A DNA stretch of 64,000 nt, from assembly GCA_044230315.1 (NCBI GenBank), contig JBGARJ010000003.1, positions 1 through 64,000 on the forward strand, given 5' to 3'. This document shows, one piece after another, positions 26,250 to 37,500 of the stretch. The notes under the pieces were generated by a model, which was not told the DNA's origin, did not search any database, and saw nothing but the letters and a program-made list of their open reading frames with translations. Position 1 is the stretch's first letter; each line of letters begins with the position of its first letter. Origin of the DNA: M3007 sp044230315 (GTDB lineage: Bacteria; Bacteroidota; Bacteroidia; Chitinophagales; Saprospiraceae). Position numbers and translations under genes: made by a program.

Positions 26250-27470
26250 CTATTTAGCCAGGCAGGTTGTTTGCCGCTGGAGCAAATCGACGTTTTGAAT
26301 GTCGTAATCTTCGTACCCGGTGCTCCAGGCAATGCGCACCTTGTCGAGCAGGGCTTTTTGCATCTTCTTCAGCATGCCGGGGTCTACGCCATATTGCCCG
26401 TGGAATGTGAACACCGGATTGTTGCCCTCGTTTTGGCCCTCATCGGCGCGGAGGTTGTAGAGGGTGTACGTTTCGCCATCGAGGAACTTGAGCACCGCGA
26501 TGCCGTTGCGGGGCAGGCCTCCAAACGCCCGCTGGGCATTGACGTCGTTGATGGTAAACAAAAGGTGCAGCACATAGCTCCCGGCGTTGCAGGCCAATGC
26601 CGCCTGGCAGATGATGTGGTCGTGATCGGTAAAATACGGCTTGAGCGAAGGATTGGTGAACCGGAACAATTCCTCGCGGGCAAGTTCCTGTCGGCGTTCG
26701 CCCGAAAACTCGTCGCGGGTATCGACGGTCAGCCGGCAGGGGCGCTCCGGCGGATGGAGCATGACGTCGGCGGCCGGGTCGTACGACTTGAACACCGGCC
26801 CGGCAGGCGCCTGCTTCCGCTCTTTTTTCTCTTTTTTGGGTTTTGCGGTATCCGGCGTTTCCGTCCCGGCAGTAGCCAGTGAATCGGACGCCGGGGTGGG
26901 GGTGGCTTCCGGTTCGATAGTTGGTGGCTGGGCCGCCGGATCGGCTATTGAAACCGGTCCGATGACTTCTGAGATAGGCGTTTCCACCGGGGCCGCTGGT
27001 TTGGGTAGCAAGGCCGCGAGGCTTTTATAGGCTTTCGGCATATTCTTCCGTTGGGCTGTGGAGTCCATGTCCACTACTTTTTCCGCGAATTCGGCTGCTT
27101 TTTGGGCTTGTTGCAGCTGCTTTTGCGCCGATTTTTCGGTCGTTTTTGCCGCTTTCAGGGTCTTTTCCAGCGCCTTCCGGTCTTCCTTTGAAACGGTGGT
27201 ATCTTCTTTGATCGCCAGGATCTGATTCTCCGCCGTTTCCCGTTCAGCAGCCCAATGTTCGGCGATCTGAGAAAAAACGTCGCGGATCGCAGTTGCCTGG
27301 TTGGCCAGGTGCCGGGCATAATCGCTGAGCACATAATCCGGCAGGCTGTCGAGCACTGGCAAGGTGTCGAGGGGCGGAAATACGGGCTCCTGAGCCGGCA
27401 ACCTGGCGGCAACGAGCAGCGCCAGGAGGGTTATCCTGCAGGTTTTGGCAATTGAAAATCTTTTATCCAT
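26250..27470 (-). CDS. exported coiled-coil protein of unknown function
   Basis: This protein is 406 aa from ATG 27470, where a signal peptide (MDKRFSIAKTC...LPAQ) starts. A long charged helical stretch (about 60-145: ERETAENQILAIKED..., KALEKTLKAAKTTEKSAQ) predicts a coiled coil. A Pro/Ala/Thr/Glu-rich linker (about 170-235) with a Lys-rich patch KPKKEKKERKQ follows, then a C-terminal globular region (about 240-406) with ELFRFTNPSLKPYF, DHDHIICQAALACNAG, and GIAVLKFLDGETYTLYN. I do not recognise the globular domain. It could be a periplasmic or envelope-associated scaffold. It lies upstream of the LVIVD gene with a gap of about 90 bp. Confidence 0.75.
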   Translation of the reverse strand: MDKRFSIAKTCRITLLALLVAARLPAQEPVFPPLDTLPVLDSLPDYVLSDYARHLANQATAIRDVFSQIAEHWAAERETAENQILAIKEDTTVSKEDRKALEKTLKAAKTTEKSAQKQLQQAQKAAEFAEKVVDMDSTAQRKNMPKAYKSLAALLPKPAAPVETPISEVIGPVSIADPAAQPPTIEPEATPTPASDSLATAGTETPDTAKPKKEKKERKQAPAGPVFKSYDPAADVMLHPPERPCRLTVDTRDEFSGERRQELAREELFRFTNPSLKPYFTDHDHIICQAALACNAGSYVLHLLFTINDVNAQRAFGGLPRNGIAVLKFLDGETYTLYNLRADEGQNEGNNPVFTFHGQYGVDPGMLKKMQKALLDKVRIAWSTGYEDYDIQNVDLLQRQTTCLAK

Positions 27471-27628
27471 AAAAATGATGTGCTTGAAAGGGCGGCGCAA
27501 AGCCCATATTCGGGGTAGGGCCCGGGCAAATAACGAAGCGTTTGCCCGTCCGTTTTGATTCAGGTTAAAAAAATCCCAACAAGTTCTAATTTGCGCCGGC
27601 AAAATTACCTTTCCTAAAGATTCGAATA

Positions 27629-29797
27629 ATGCGAACGCCCGTTTTTAAAATTTGTTGGTACGCACTGCTGTCGCTCACCGCCCTTTCCTGTGGCCAGAAC
27701 AGCCCGTCAGTAACTAAACCGCAACCGGTTGAATTTAAAAAGATCCCCGTGACATACCCAGTTTCCAGACAGGATTCGAGTGTGGCCGACACCTACTTCG
27801 GCACAACGATCAAGGACCCTTACCGCTGGCTTGAAGACGACCAAAGCGCCGAAACCAAAGCCTGGGTGCAGGCCGAAAACCAGGTCACGTTCGGTTACCT
27901 GGAGCAAATCCCGTACCGGGAAAAAGTGCGCAAACGACTCGAACAGATCTGGAATTTTGAAAAATTCGGCACACCCTTCAAAAAGGCAGGCAAGTATTAT
28001 TTCTTCAAAAACGACGGACTCCAAAACCAGAGCGTGCTCTACGGTCAGGACCAGATCGACAGTGCTCCCGAAGTGGTGCTCGACCCGAACACCTTCAGCG
28101 CCGACGGCACGACCTCCCTCCAGGAGTATGCTTTCTCCAAAGACGGGCGGTACCTGGCCTATGCGATCTCGAAAGGCGGATCGGACTGGCGTACCGTGCT
28201 GGTGAAAGACCTGCAAACCGGCCAACTCCTGTCCGACCAGATCGAGTGGGTCAAATTCAGCGGTCTGGGCTGGGCAGGCAACGGATTTTACTACACCCGC
28301 TATCCGGAACCTAAAGCCGGCGATGCCCTCAAGGGGGCCAATCAACGCAGCGCGATCTATTTCCACCGGCTCGGCGCCGCCCAAAGCGCCGATAAAAAGG
28401 TGTACAACGACCCTGCGCACCCCAACCATTATTTCAACGCGGGTACTACCGACGACGAGCGCTTCCTGTTCCTGAGCGGGAGCGAGAGCACCAGCGGCAA
28501 TATGCTGTACTTTAAGGACCTGTCGAAAAATCAGCCGGCGTTTACCCCGATTTATACCCGCTTCGACTACGATTTCAATGTGGTGGACAACCTCGACGAT
28601 AAACTGCTGATCCTGACCAACCACCAGGCGCCCAACCAGCGGCTCATCCTGGTCAGCTCCATGCAACCCGATTCGGCCCATTGGATAACCCTGATTCCCG
28701 AAGACTCGAGCGATGTGCTCCAGAGCGCTGCCGTTTGTGGCGGTAAAATCGTTTGCTCTTACCTGCACAACGCCTCCAGTGCTTTGCGGGTGTTCGACCT
28801 GGACGGTAAACTGGTTCAGGAGGTGGAGCTCCCCGAAATCGGAACGATCAACAACGTGTCGGGCAAGAAAGAGGAGCAACAGGCTTTTTTCTCGTTTGCC
28901 TCCTTTCTCCGGCCCACTACGATTTATGCGCTGGACATGAATACGCTGAAAACCAAGGTATTCAAAGCGCCGAAGATCGATTTCAACGCCGACGCATTTA
29001 CCACCGAGCAGGTGTGGTATACCAGCAAGGACGGCACCCGGGTGCCCATGTTTATCACCCGTAAAAAGAATATCTCGATGGATGGGCAAAACCCGACCCT
29101 GTTGTATGGCTACGGAGGTTTCAATATTCCGGTGACACCCGGATTTTCCGCTTCGCGGGCGGCCCTGCTGGAAAATAATGGCATCTATGTGGTGGCCAAT
29201 ATCCGCGGTGGAGGCGAGTTCGGCGAAAAGTGGCACAAAGCCGGCACCAAATGCCAGAAGCAAAATGTATTCGACGACTTTATCGCCGCTGCGGAGTACC
29301 TGGTAGAGAAAAAATACACCGTACCGCCACGGCTGGCCATCGAAGGCGGCTCCAACGGCGGTTTGCTGGTAGGCGCCTGCATGACCCAGCGTCCCGACCT
29401 GTTCGGCGTGTGCTTTCCGCGGGTGGGTGTGCTGGATATGCTGCGGTACCATCAGTTTACGATCGGATACGCCTGGGCCATCGATTACGGCCGCAGCGAC
29501 AATGCCGAGGAATTTCCCTGCCTGATCAAGTACTCGCCCCTGCACAACGTAAAAGACACTGCGTATCCCGCTACCATGATCACTACAGCCGATCACGACG
29601 ACCGGGTGGTGCCGGCTCACTCCTTCAAATTTGCTGCCACGCTCCAGGCCCATCAGCAGGGCTCTAACCCCGTCCTGATCCGCGTGGAAACCAGCGCCGG
29701 TCATGGCGCCGGCAAGCCGACCAGCAAACTGCTCGAGGAAGCAGCCGATATGGTTTCCTTCATGCTATACCAGATGAAGATACCCGTGGTGTATTAA
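27629..29797 (+). CDS. prolyl oligopeptidase (S9A), lipoprotein
   Basis: The 722-aa enzyme has a lipoprotein signal (...LSLTALSCGQ), an N-terminal beta-propeller starting DPYRWLEDDQSAETKAWV, and an alpha/beta-hydrolase catalytic domain. The triad is visible: GGSNGG (Ser575), DHDDRVVP (Asp658) and SAGHGAGKP (His692), with spacings like those of pig POP. It cleaves after proline in short peptides. The lipoprotein signal places it in the periplasm or outer membrane, as in other Bacteroidota. It is divergent from the coiled-coil protein gene. The antisense 665-aa open frame over it is a shadow produced by codon bias. Confidence 0.96.
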   Translation: MRTPVFKICWYALLSLTALSCGQNSPSVTKPQPVEFKKIPVTYPVSRQDSSVADTYFGTTIKDPYRWLEDDQSAETKAWVQAENQVTFGYLEQIPYREKVRKRLEQIWNFEKFGTPFKKAGKYYFFKNDGLQNQSVLYGQDQIDSAPEVVLDPNTFSADGTTSLQEYAFSKDGRYLAYAISKGGSDWRTVLVKDLQTGQLLSDQIEWVKFSGLGWAGNGFYYTRYPEPKAGDALKGANQRSAIYFHRLGAAQSADKKVYNDPAHPNHYFNAGTTDDERFLFLSGSESTSGNMLYFKDLSKNQPAFTPIYTRFDYDFNVVDNLDDKLLILTNHQAPNQRLILVSSMQPDSAHWITLIPEDSSDVLQSAAVCGGKIVCSYLHNASSALRVFDLDGKLVQEVELPEIGTINNVSGKKEEQQAFFSFASFLRPTTIYALDMNTLKTKVFKAPKIDFNADAFTTEQVWYTSKDGTRVPMFITRKKNISMDGQNPTLLYGYGGFNIPVTPGFSASRAALLENNGIYVVANIRGGGEFGEKWHKAGTKCQKQNVFDDFIAAAEYLVEKKYTVPPRLAIEGGSNGGLLVGACMTQRPDLFGVCFPRVGVLDMLRYHQFTIGYAWAIDYGRSDNAEEFPCLIKYSPLHNVKDTAYPATMITTADHDDRVVPAHSFKFAATLQAHQQGSNPVLIRVETSAGHGAGKPTSKLLEEAADMVSFMLYQMKIPVVY

Positions 29798-29841
29798 TGG
29801 TCTGAAGTTGATTTAAACATTACAATAGTCCGGTACATTTT

Positions 29842-29920
29842 GCTGTTGGCGAGGACGCTAACAGCGGCATTTCGTTGAAAATCAAGCCTTAACGCCGTTG
29901 TTGGCGTCCTCGCCAACAAC
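29842..29920. repeat. pair of palindromic intergenic repeats
   Basis: Two 24-bp palindromes of related sequence lie in opposite orientation in the gap after the prolyl oligopeptidase gene: 29842-29865 (core GTTGGCGAGGACGCTAAC) and 29897-29920 (core GTTGGCGTCCTCGCCAAC). Each can form a hairpin alone, or they can pair with each other. This is a REP/BIME-like arrangement; it may also act as a terminator between the convergent genes. Confidence 0.65.
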
Positions 29921-30030
29921 ATGCTCCAGGCTTCATTTCCAAGGGTTTGCAATAAACCTGCCGGCTCATTGCAATCAGACAATCCCGCTTTTTTCAACGC
30001 CGGAAGAACCGCTGGGAACTTCAAACCGCT

Positions 30031-31089
30031 TCAGATCCACCGTTTTCGCCGAAAATACTTCAGCATTCCCAGGCTGCCCGAGAGCATCAGGGCCAATACA
30101 ATATAGTAGCCGTAGTGCCAGTGGAGTTCGGGCATGTTATCGAAATTCATGCCGTACAGGCCGGCGATGAAGGACAGGGGGATAAAGATCGTGCTGATGA
30201 TGGTCAGCAGGCGCATCACGTTGTTGAGCCGGTTGCTGACTTCGGCCTGGTAAAAGGCTTCCACGCCAAATACGACATCGCGGTAATTATCGATGCCATC
30301 GAGGATTTGGGCGACATGGTCGGACAGGTCGCGCAGGTAGGGCCGGTTAATTTCTTCGATAAACGGACAGTCGCTCCGGTACAAGCGGGTGACCGCGTCG
30401 CGCAGGGGGAGGATGCGGTGCCGGAACTGATTGATGGCGCGTTTCAATTCGAATATCCGGGATTTGGTGGCGGGCTCGGCGCCGTTGTTGTGCAGGGCCG
30501 ATTCCAGTTCCTGTAAAGCGGCTTCCACTTCGTCGAGCACGAGGTAGTAGTGGTCCACAATGGTGTCGAGAATCGCGTAAGTGAGGTAGTCGGGGCCGCG
30601 TTTGCGGATTCGGCCGATGCCTTCCTGGGCGCGTTTTCGCACGGCCTGCAAGGTATCGTCGGGGTCTTCCTGAAATGACACTACGGCATGGCGTCCCATA
30701 AAAATGGCGATTTGCTCGCTCTGCAGGTCGAGGTGTTCGGGGTCGAGGCGGAGGTTTTGCAGGATAAAGAAGAGGCCGTTGTCGTACTCCTCCAGTTTGG
30801 CGCGCTGCTGGGTATCGAGCACGTCTTCGAGGGCCAGCGGGTGCATATCGAATGCAGTGCCGATACGTTCTACCAACCCGGCATCGGTCAGGCTGCGCAT
30901 GTCGGTCCAGGTCACGCCATCGGTCCGGTGGAGCCATTCGGCCACATAGGTGTCCTGTTCGACATACTCAGGTTCGGTGTACCATACGGTGGTAATGGCA
31001 GACGGGCTGTCGGCGCGATGGCCGGTGTAGATCAAGGTGCCCGGCGGGAGGCCTTTTTTTCGAATTTTTTTTTGCTTTTTCCTGCTCAT
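30031..31089 (-). CDS. corA: CorA-family magnesium/cobalt transporter
   Basis: This 352-aa inner-membrane channel has a large cytoplasmic N-terminal domain and two C-terminal transmembrane helices. YGMNFDNMPELHWHYGY contains the diagnostic GMN motif between the helices, and the C terminus ends in a basic KYFRRKRW. The start at 31089 (MSRKKQKKIRKKG) was chosen over upstream Met codons because a perfect -7 promoter element (31094-31101) lies only 4 bp before it. Function: Mg2+ (Co2+, Ni2+) uptake as a pentamer. It is a monocistronic unit converging with the prolyl oligopeptidase gene. Confidence 0.95.
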   Translation of the reverse strand: MSRKKQKKIRKKGLPPGTLIYTGHRADSPSAITTVWYTEPEYVEQDTYVAEWLHRTDGVTWTDMRSLTDAGLVERIGTAFDMHPLALEDVLDTQQRAKLEEYDNGLFFILQNLRLDPEHLDLQSEQIAIFMGRHAVVSFQEDPDDTLQAVRKRAQEGIGRIRKRGPDYLTYAILDTIVDHYYLVLDEVEAALQELESALHNNGAEPATKSRIFELKRAINQFRHRILPLRDAVTRLYRSDCPFIEEINRPYLRDLSDHVAQILDGIDNYRDVVFGVEAFYQAEVSNRLNNVMRLLTIISTIFIPLSFIAGLYGMNFDNMPELHWHYGYYIVLALMLSGSLGMLKYFRRKRWI

Positions 31090-31093
31090 CGGG

Positions 31094-31126
31094 CAAATGT
31101 AAACATGGGAATTAAAAATCAACCAA
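31094..31126 (-). promoter_or_regulatory. promoter of corA, probable leaderless start
   Basis: On the reverse strand TACATTTG occupies 31101-31094 and TTG lies at 31122-31120 (spacer 18) or 31126-31124 (spacer 22). Only 4 bases separate the element from the ATG at 31089, so the transcript would start at or next to the start codon. Confidence 0.6.
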
Positions 31127-31250
31127 GGGGTACCTCTAAATTGGTACGGTTTTTGGCACCTGTCAGGCATTGCGCTATTTCAGCGATGGCAAAACGGCTG
31201 CTTTGAATGCGCTGGAATACATCTTGATAAACAGACAATATGCTTATTCT

Positions 31251-31336
31251 TTTGATTTACACTGTTTTGCGTACAGTTTGCCTAAACGTGACTCGAAAAA
31301 TTGTTTGAATCGTTTAGAGATTTCGCCGTAAACTTG
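31251..31336 (+). promoter_or_regulatory. candidate promoters upstream of the giant HYR protein gene
   Basis: Two candidate -33/-7 pairs occur in the 459-bp gap after corA: TTTG 31251-31254 with TACAGTTTG 31272-31280 (spacer 17, one extra base in the element), and TTTG 31304-31307 with TAAACTTG 31329-31336 (spacer 21, one mismatch). Either would give a long AT-rich leader (over 200 nt) before the start at 31549. No other structure was recognised in this gap. Confidence 0.35.
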
Positions 31337-31548
31337 TGCCGTTTTTTAATCCTTTAATCGAAGTCCTTCGGTCGGTTTTATCATCCCGGTTTCTCGCAAT
31401 AGTCTCCAATCTGGGCCCCGCAACGGGCGTTCAATCTATTGTAAACTACATTTATCATTCCAAACCGATCGTTTTAATGAAGAGATCAGTACACTTCTTC
31501 AGAATCCTTCCCTTTTCTTTTTTTCCCTTCTCATCAAACATTTTGACC

Positions 31549-34500
31549 ATGAACAGCAACTCGACACAGCGTTGGCTGGCACGTATAGTCATGCCCCTGA
31601 CGGTCCTATTGGCTTTTGTGCAAGGAGCACTGGCACAATGCGACATTACCTGGCCGGGTAGTCCCAACCCGGTCCAATTTTCCATCGTAATTGACCCGGT
31701 GACCGGCGATGCGGAACTCAACTACATCGCGATTAGCGCCAACGGAGTGACCAGTTCCATGTGCGGCCCATTGGATAATACAAAGGTGCGGTTTTATACC
31801 AGCGCCGCCAAAACGACCCTCGTCACTCCCGCGGAGCCCTGGCACGTCCTGTATGATTGCAGCGACGCGAACCAACCACCAGTGACCGTTTGGGTGGCTA
31901 TTAACGACGGCGTCAACCTGGCCACGGAAAGCCAGGCCGTGCCGATCAAAATATCCATCATCGACCTCACCAAGCCGACGTATGGCGCGGCGCCTGCCGA
32001 CATCACGGTCAACACCTCCGATGACGGCCCCGGCAACTGCACCATCCAGTATATTTATTCCAATACGTTCAAAGATATCGGGCTGGCCTATTGGCCGACG
32101 CCCCCCCCAATGCAAAACCAGTATTTCGACAACTGCCCCGGCAGTTTGACGGTCAACTTCAAATTGAGCGGCGCCACTACACTTGCTGAAACGGCTGCTC
32201 CTCCCGGTTTCGGCCCCTTCGATTACGACGCGGGCGAGGCTGTGTTCAACGTCGGCACCACAACGGTAACCTATTATATCTACGACGACCTGGTGGACCC
32301 GATGCACACGATGCGCGATTCCGTGGTCACCCACGTAACGGTGGTGGACGACGAAGCCCCTAGCATCTCCTGCCCGGCCAACCAGAACCTGTTCACCGAC
32401 CCGGGCGTATGCTCGCACACGATCACCGGCCTGGGGGCATCTTATAATGATAACTGCGGCGTGACGGCCGTGACCTGGACGACTTCGCCGAACATCGGTT
32501 CGTCGCCTGGCACAGGCATTAATACGTTGACGGCCACATTCCCGGTGGTGGGCTCGCCCACTACGGTGACCTTTACCGCTACGGATGCGCAGGCTCAGAC
32601 AGCTACGTGCAGCTTCACCGTGACGGTGACCGATAACGAGCCGCCTTCGATCAGTTGCCCGCCCGACATGACGGTGTCGGCGCTGCCGACCCAACCGAAT
32701 TGTTATTACGTGGCTACAGCCATGCAAAACTACACGGGTGCGTCGGATAACTGCGGCGTAACGTCCGTTTCCAACAACTACACCGGTTTGGCCCCCCTGG
32801 TGGGCACCAATTTCCCGTTGGGCAATAACACCATCATCTGGACGGCTTCCGATGCTGCACTGAACACGAAGTCCTGTTCCTTTAACCTGCTGGTGATCGA
32901 CGATACGCCTCCTCCCGGGCCCGACTCCGGCAAAGTGATTACGATCAATGTAACGCCGGGCGACTGCTCGGCCACGGTATCATACGAGTATCCCGGCCTG
33001 TTCTTTTTCGATCCGGGTACCATCGATTGCTCTTTCCCGGTAACCCTGACCGAAGGCCCGGCCATCGTAAACGGCAATGCAGACGTCAACTTCCTCTTGC
33101 AGCTGCCCCCGTTCAACTCGAACACCGGTCGCATGAATTTCATCTTTGGAGCCGGCGCTACGATTACCTGCCCGGTCGGGCAGACCAAAATACCCTATAC
33201 CTGGACGGATGCCGCCAACAACGACTCGACCGAATGGATTATCATCAATGTGATCGAGAACCTGCCGCCTACGGCAAAATGCAAACCGGGTGTGATCGCG
33301 CTTCCGCTCGACGCCACCGGCAATGCTACTTTGACGACGGCTATGGTAGACAACGGCTCGATAGATAACTGTAACCTGGATACCCTGTATTTGTCGCAAA
33401 CGGCTTACACATGCGCCGATTTGGGTGGCAATCTCCCGGTGAAACTGTACGCGAAAGACGCTTCCGGCAACATCGACAGTTGCTCGGCCACCATCAAGGT
33501 AGTGGACAATATTGCACCGCAAATCCTTTGCCCGGGCAATAAAACCGTGACGACCAATGCCGGTTGCACCAACAACAGCGTAGCCGATATCGGGTTGGTT
33601 GCCGGCGGCGCGCCTCTGCAGGCCGGACAATATTCGGATAATTGCGGCGTGACTTCGATCACCTACCAACTCAGCGGCGCTACCGTCGCTGGGCCCTTGC
33701 CAGGCGTTTTGCCGGCGAATACGGCCTTTAATAAAGGCGTCACCACCGTGACGTACACGGTAACCGATGCCAGCGGCAATAACGCCGTTTGTAATTTCAC
33801 AGTGAACGTGGTCGACAATACCCCGCCGGTTTGGACGGGTGTGGGGCAGGCGCCGAATACTACCATCACTGCCAACGCCAATATCGGCGGTTGTGTGGGC
33901 CAGGTGAGTTGGACGCCTCCGACCTTTACGGATGCCTGCACGATCAACCCGCCTGTGACGGTTACGAGCACGCATTCGCCCGGTTCCTTCTTTGTTTTTG
34001 GGATGACCACAGTGACCTATACGGCCATCGACGGCGTGGGCAATGCCACTACGCATACGTTTGTTGTAAACATTGTGGATACGCAGGCGCCCGTTGCCAA
34101 GTGCAAAAATATTACGGTGTCGCTCGATGGTATGGGTTTGGCCACAGTAACCGCTCCGCAGGTAGACAACCTGAGCACCGACAACTGTTTCTTTTCGTAT
34201 ACCTCTCCGTTGGCCTCCTACAACTGCACCAACCTGGGCAGCAACAATTTCTATACCCTGCAGATCACTGACGGCTCGGGCAACACCAGCACCTGTGTTT
34301 CCACGGTAACGGTGCAGGACCTGATCCCGCCCGTCGCCCAGTGCAACAACGTTTCGCCGATCGTACTGAGTTCTATGGGGACCTTTACGTTAAGCGCTAC
34401 TACGGTAAATAATAACAGTACTGATAACACCTACCCGCAGTGCGGACTTAGCTACGCAATTTCGGTGGACGGCAGTCCTTATCAACCCACATTTGATTTT

Positions 34501-37500
34501 AACTGCTCGCATTTGGGCAACCGGACGCTTACCTTCAAGGTGACCGATGCTGCCGGTAACACTGCGACCTGTCAGCAAGTGGTGTTGGTGAAAGATATGA
34601 CCCCGCCGTCGCTTACGGCGCCGGCCAACGTCACGATCAGTTGCGAAGCAAGCACCGATCCCTCCAATACCGGCACCTATTCCAATGTAAGCGACAACTG
34701 CGATCCCAACCCGGTGGTGGTGCAACAGCCCGATATTCTGATTCCGGGCGGCTGCCCGAATGCGCGTACGATCATTCGCACCTGGAAGGCGACGGACGCT
34801 TCCGGAAACACGGCCACTGTGTCGCACACCATCGTGGTGCAAGACATCACCAAGCCGGTTTTCCATATTCAGAACAGCATTGTGCTGCAAACCAACGACC
34901 CGAACAATTGCAATGCCCCGTTGCTGCTGAAACTGACGCAAGACAGCGTAACAGACAATTGCTCCAACTTCGCAAACTTCACCATCTTATACACCGTCGA
35001 TTATCCTACTCCCGCATACGGGTATTTGGATGTGACAGTGCCTACTCCGGGTAGTATGATCCCTATCGGCTCCTTCCCGGTCGGCACCACCGTGGTCACC
35101 TGGCAAGTTACCGATCAATGCGGGAACAGCACCTCTGCCTCCGTGTCCATTACTGTACAGGATACAAAAGGCCCGGTATTTACCAACGGGTATATTGTCA
35201 ATTGCGGCAAGGCCTATGTGCTGCCTAATACGAGCGGCGCCTGCTCAAACCTGTTCTCCTGGGCGCGCCCAAATAAATCGTTCCCGGATGTTCAGGACTG
35301 TCTGAGTTTCACCGTGACGGAAGATTTCTCTGATCCGACCGTCAAATCGGCCCTTAACCTGACCAATCCGTTCGACTACAATGCAACAGCGTCGTTCAAA
35401 GTATTCCCAACGGCCCAGTTCCCGGTCGGCATCACTACGGTAACCTATAAAGCTACCGATGCCGTCGGCAACATGTCGACCTGCTCTTTCACGGTTGAAG
35501 TACAAGACATTCAGCCGCCGGTATTGACCTGCCCGCCGAACCAGATCCTGTTGGCTACCTGCCCGAGCGCGCAAATACCGAATTACACCAACCTTGTGCA
35601 GATTTCGGACAACTGCAACGGCAACGTGCAACTGACGCAGAGCATCCCGGCGGGTACGACCCTGGGTGTGATCTTCGCACCGAACCCACCTGCCGCCGGC
35701 AACCAGTTTACGATAAACATGTCGGGGACCGATGGTTACAATACGGCCAATTGCTCCTTCACTGTTACTTTGCAGGATGGCCAGGCGCCAATCCCGACGG
35801 TAGCCACGCTGCCTGCGCTGATCGACTCCTGTGGCACGCTTATTGTCTTGGCGCCCACGGCGCTCGATCCCTGCAACCCGAATGCCGATACTATTTTCGC
35901 AACGCCGTCTACTCCCGTCGGTACGTTCCTGAACACTAATCCGCCGTCGTACCAACTTAACCCGGGCAATTATGTCATCACCTGGGTGTACAACGACGGC
36001 AACGGCAATATCAGCACCCAACCGCAAAATATCACCGTGCTGGTGGACATCTTCCCGCCGGTAGCCATCTGTGTGCCAAACCTGACGGTAAACCTGGACC
36101 CCGTGACGGGCAAAGCGGGCATTTCATCGGGCATGCTCAACAACGGCAGCTTCGACCCGAACCATTGCGGCCCCCTTACATTCAGCGTAAGCCCCGATAC
36201 GCTCACTTGCGCTAATGCGGGCCCCAGCCCGACAACGGTGACCCTGACGGTTCGCGACGCTAAAAACAACCCGGCAACCTGCACCACCTCGGTGACGGTC
36301 AAAGACGTTACCTCCCCCAACCTGGTGGCCCCACCGGCGAATATCACCATCGAAGCCTGCGATACCATTCCTGCTCCGGCGATACTTACGGCAACGGATG
36401 CTTGTGCCGGCACGCTGATGATCACCCCGACCCAGGTGTCCACACAGGATACCAGTGGCGGTTTCCTCAAATACAATTACGTGATCACCCGTACCTGGAT
36501 AGCAACCGATGCTTCCGGCAATTCGGCCGTGGCCACCCGCACCATTACCGTGAAGGATACGAAGAAACCGGTGTTTACAGGCGCTCCGACCATGGTGATG
36601 GTGACCACCGATCCCGACCGCATTACCTGCGACGACACGGTGAGTATCAATATTTTGCCTTTCGTCAGTGATTGTGCTACGGGCGCCGACCTGTCGGTGA
36701 CCAACAATAAAGAACCGGGCGATGGTGGCAACCTCAGCGCAATTTTCTCGGTTGGCACGCACACCGTTGTATTTACCGCAACCGATATCAGCGGCAACTC
36801 GGCCACCTACTCGCTGACCGTAGTGGTGAAAGACGGCACGCCGCCTACCGCCGTATGTATCAACGGGGTAAGTGCGGCGCTGCAACCTTCGGGCACCGTG
36901 GTAGTGAATGTCGCCCAATTCAACAACAACAGCAGCGACAACTGTACGGCAAGCGGCAGCCTGGATCTCAAAATCCAGCGGCTCGATAAAAACCCGTTGC
37001 AAACGCCGACCACCACCCTGACGTACGACTGTAACGATGCCGACGGCGTAACCAAACACCCGGTCCGGCTATATGTAAAAGACGCTGCCGGCAATATGTC
37101 GATGTGTGAAACGTACATCGTTATACAGGACAACGTCAATCCGACCATCACGCTTTGTCCGACCGACAAAACAGTGGTTTGCTCTGACACGCTTTCCACC
37201 CAAACCTATGGCACGGCCCTGGCGACGGACAATTGCCCGAACAATGTGACGGTGGCGTTTGCCGACACCATTGCGACGGACACGACCGATCAGTACTGCT
37301 ACCTGATCCACCGTACCTGGACCGCCAAAGACCTGGCCGGTAATACGGCCACCTGCCTGCAAGTTTTTAACGTGATTGACACGATTGCGCCTACGTTGTC
37401 GCAGTACCCCGTGGATATCACCGTTTCGTGCAGTGAGAACCTGGCACCGCCGTTGAACATTACGGCTTCGGACAACTGTTCCGATTCAGTGGCCGTGGTT

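Noticed and set aside
27707..29704. 665-aa open frame antisense to the prolyl oligopeptidase gene
   Set aside because: The sense strand carries a complete S9A enzyme with its full triad; the antisense product has no recognisable domain and arises from codon bias in G+C-rich DNA.
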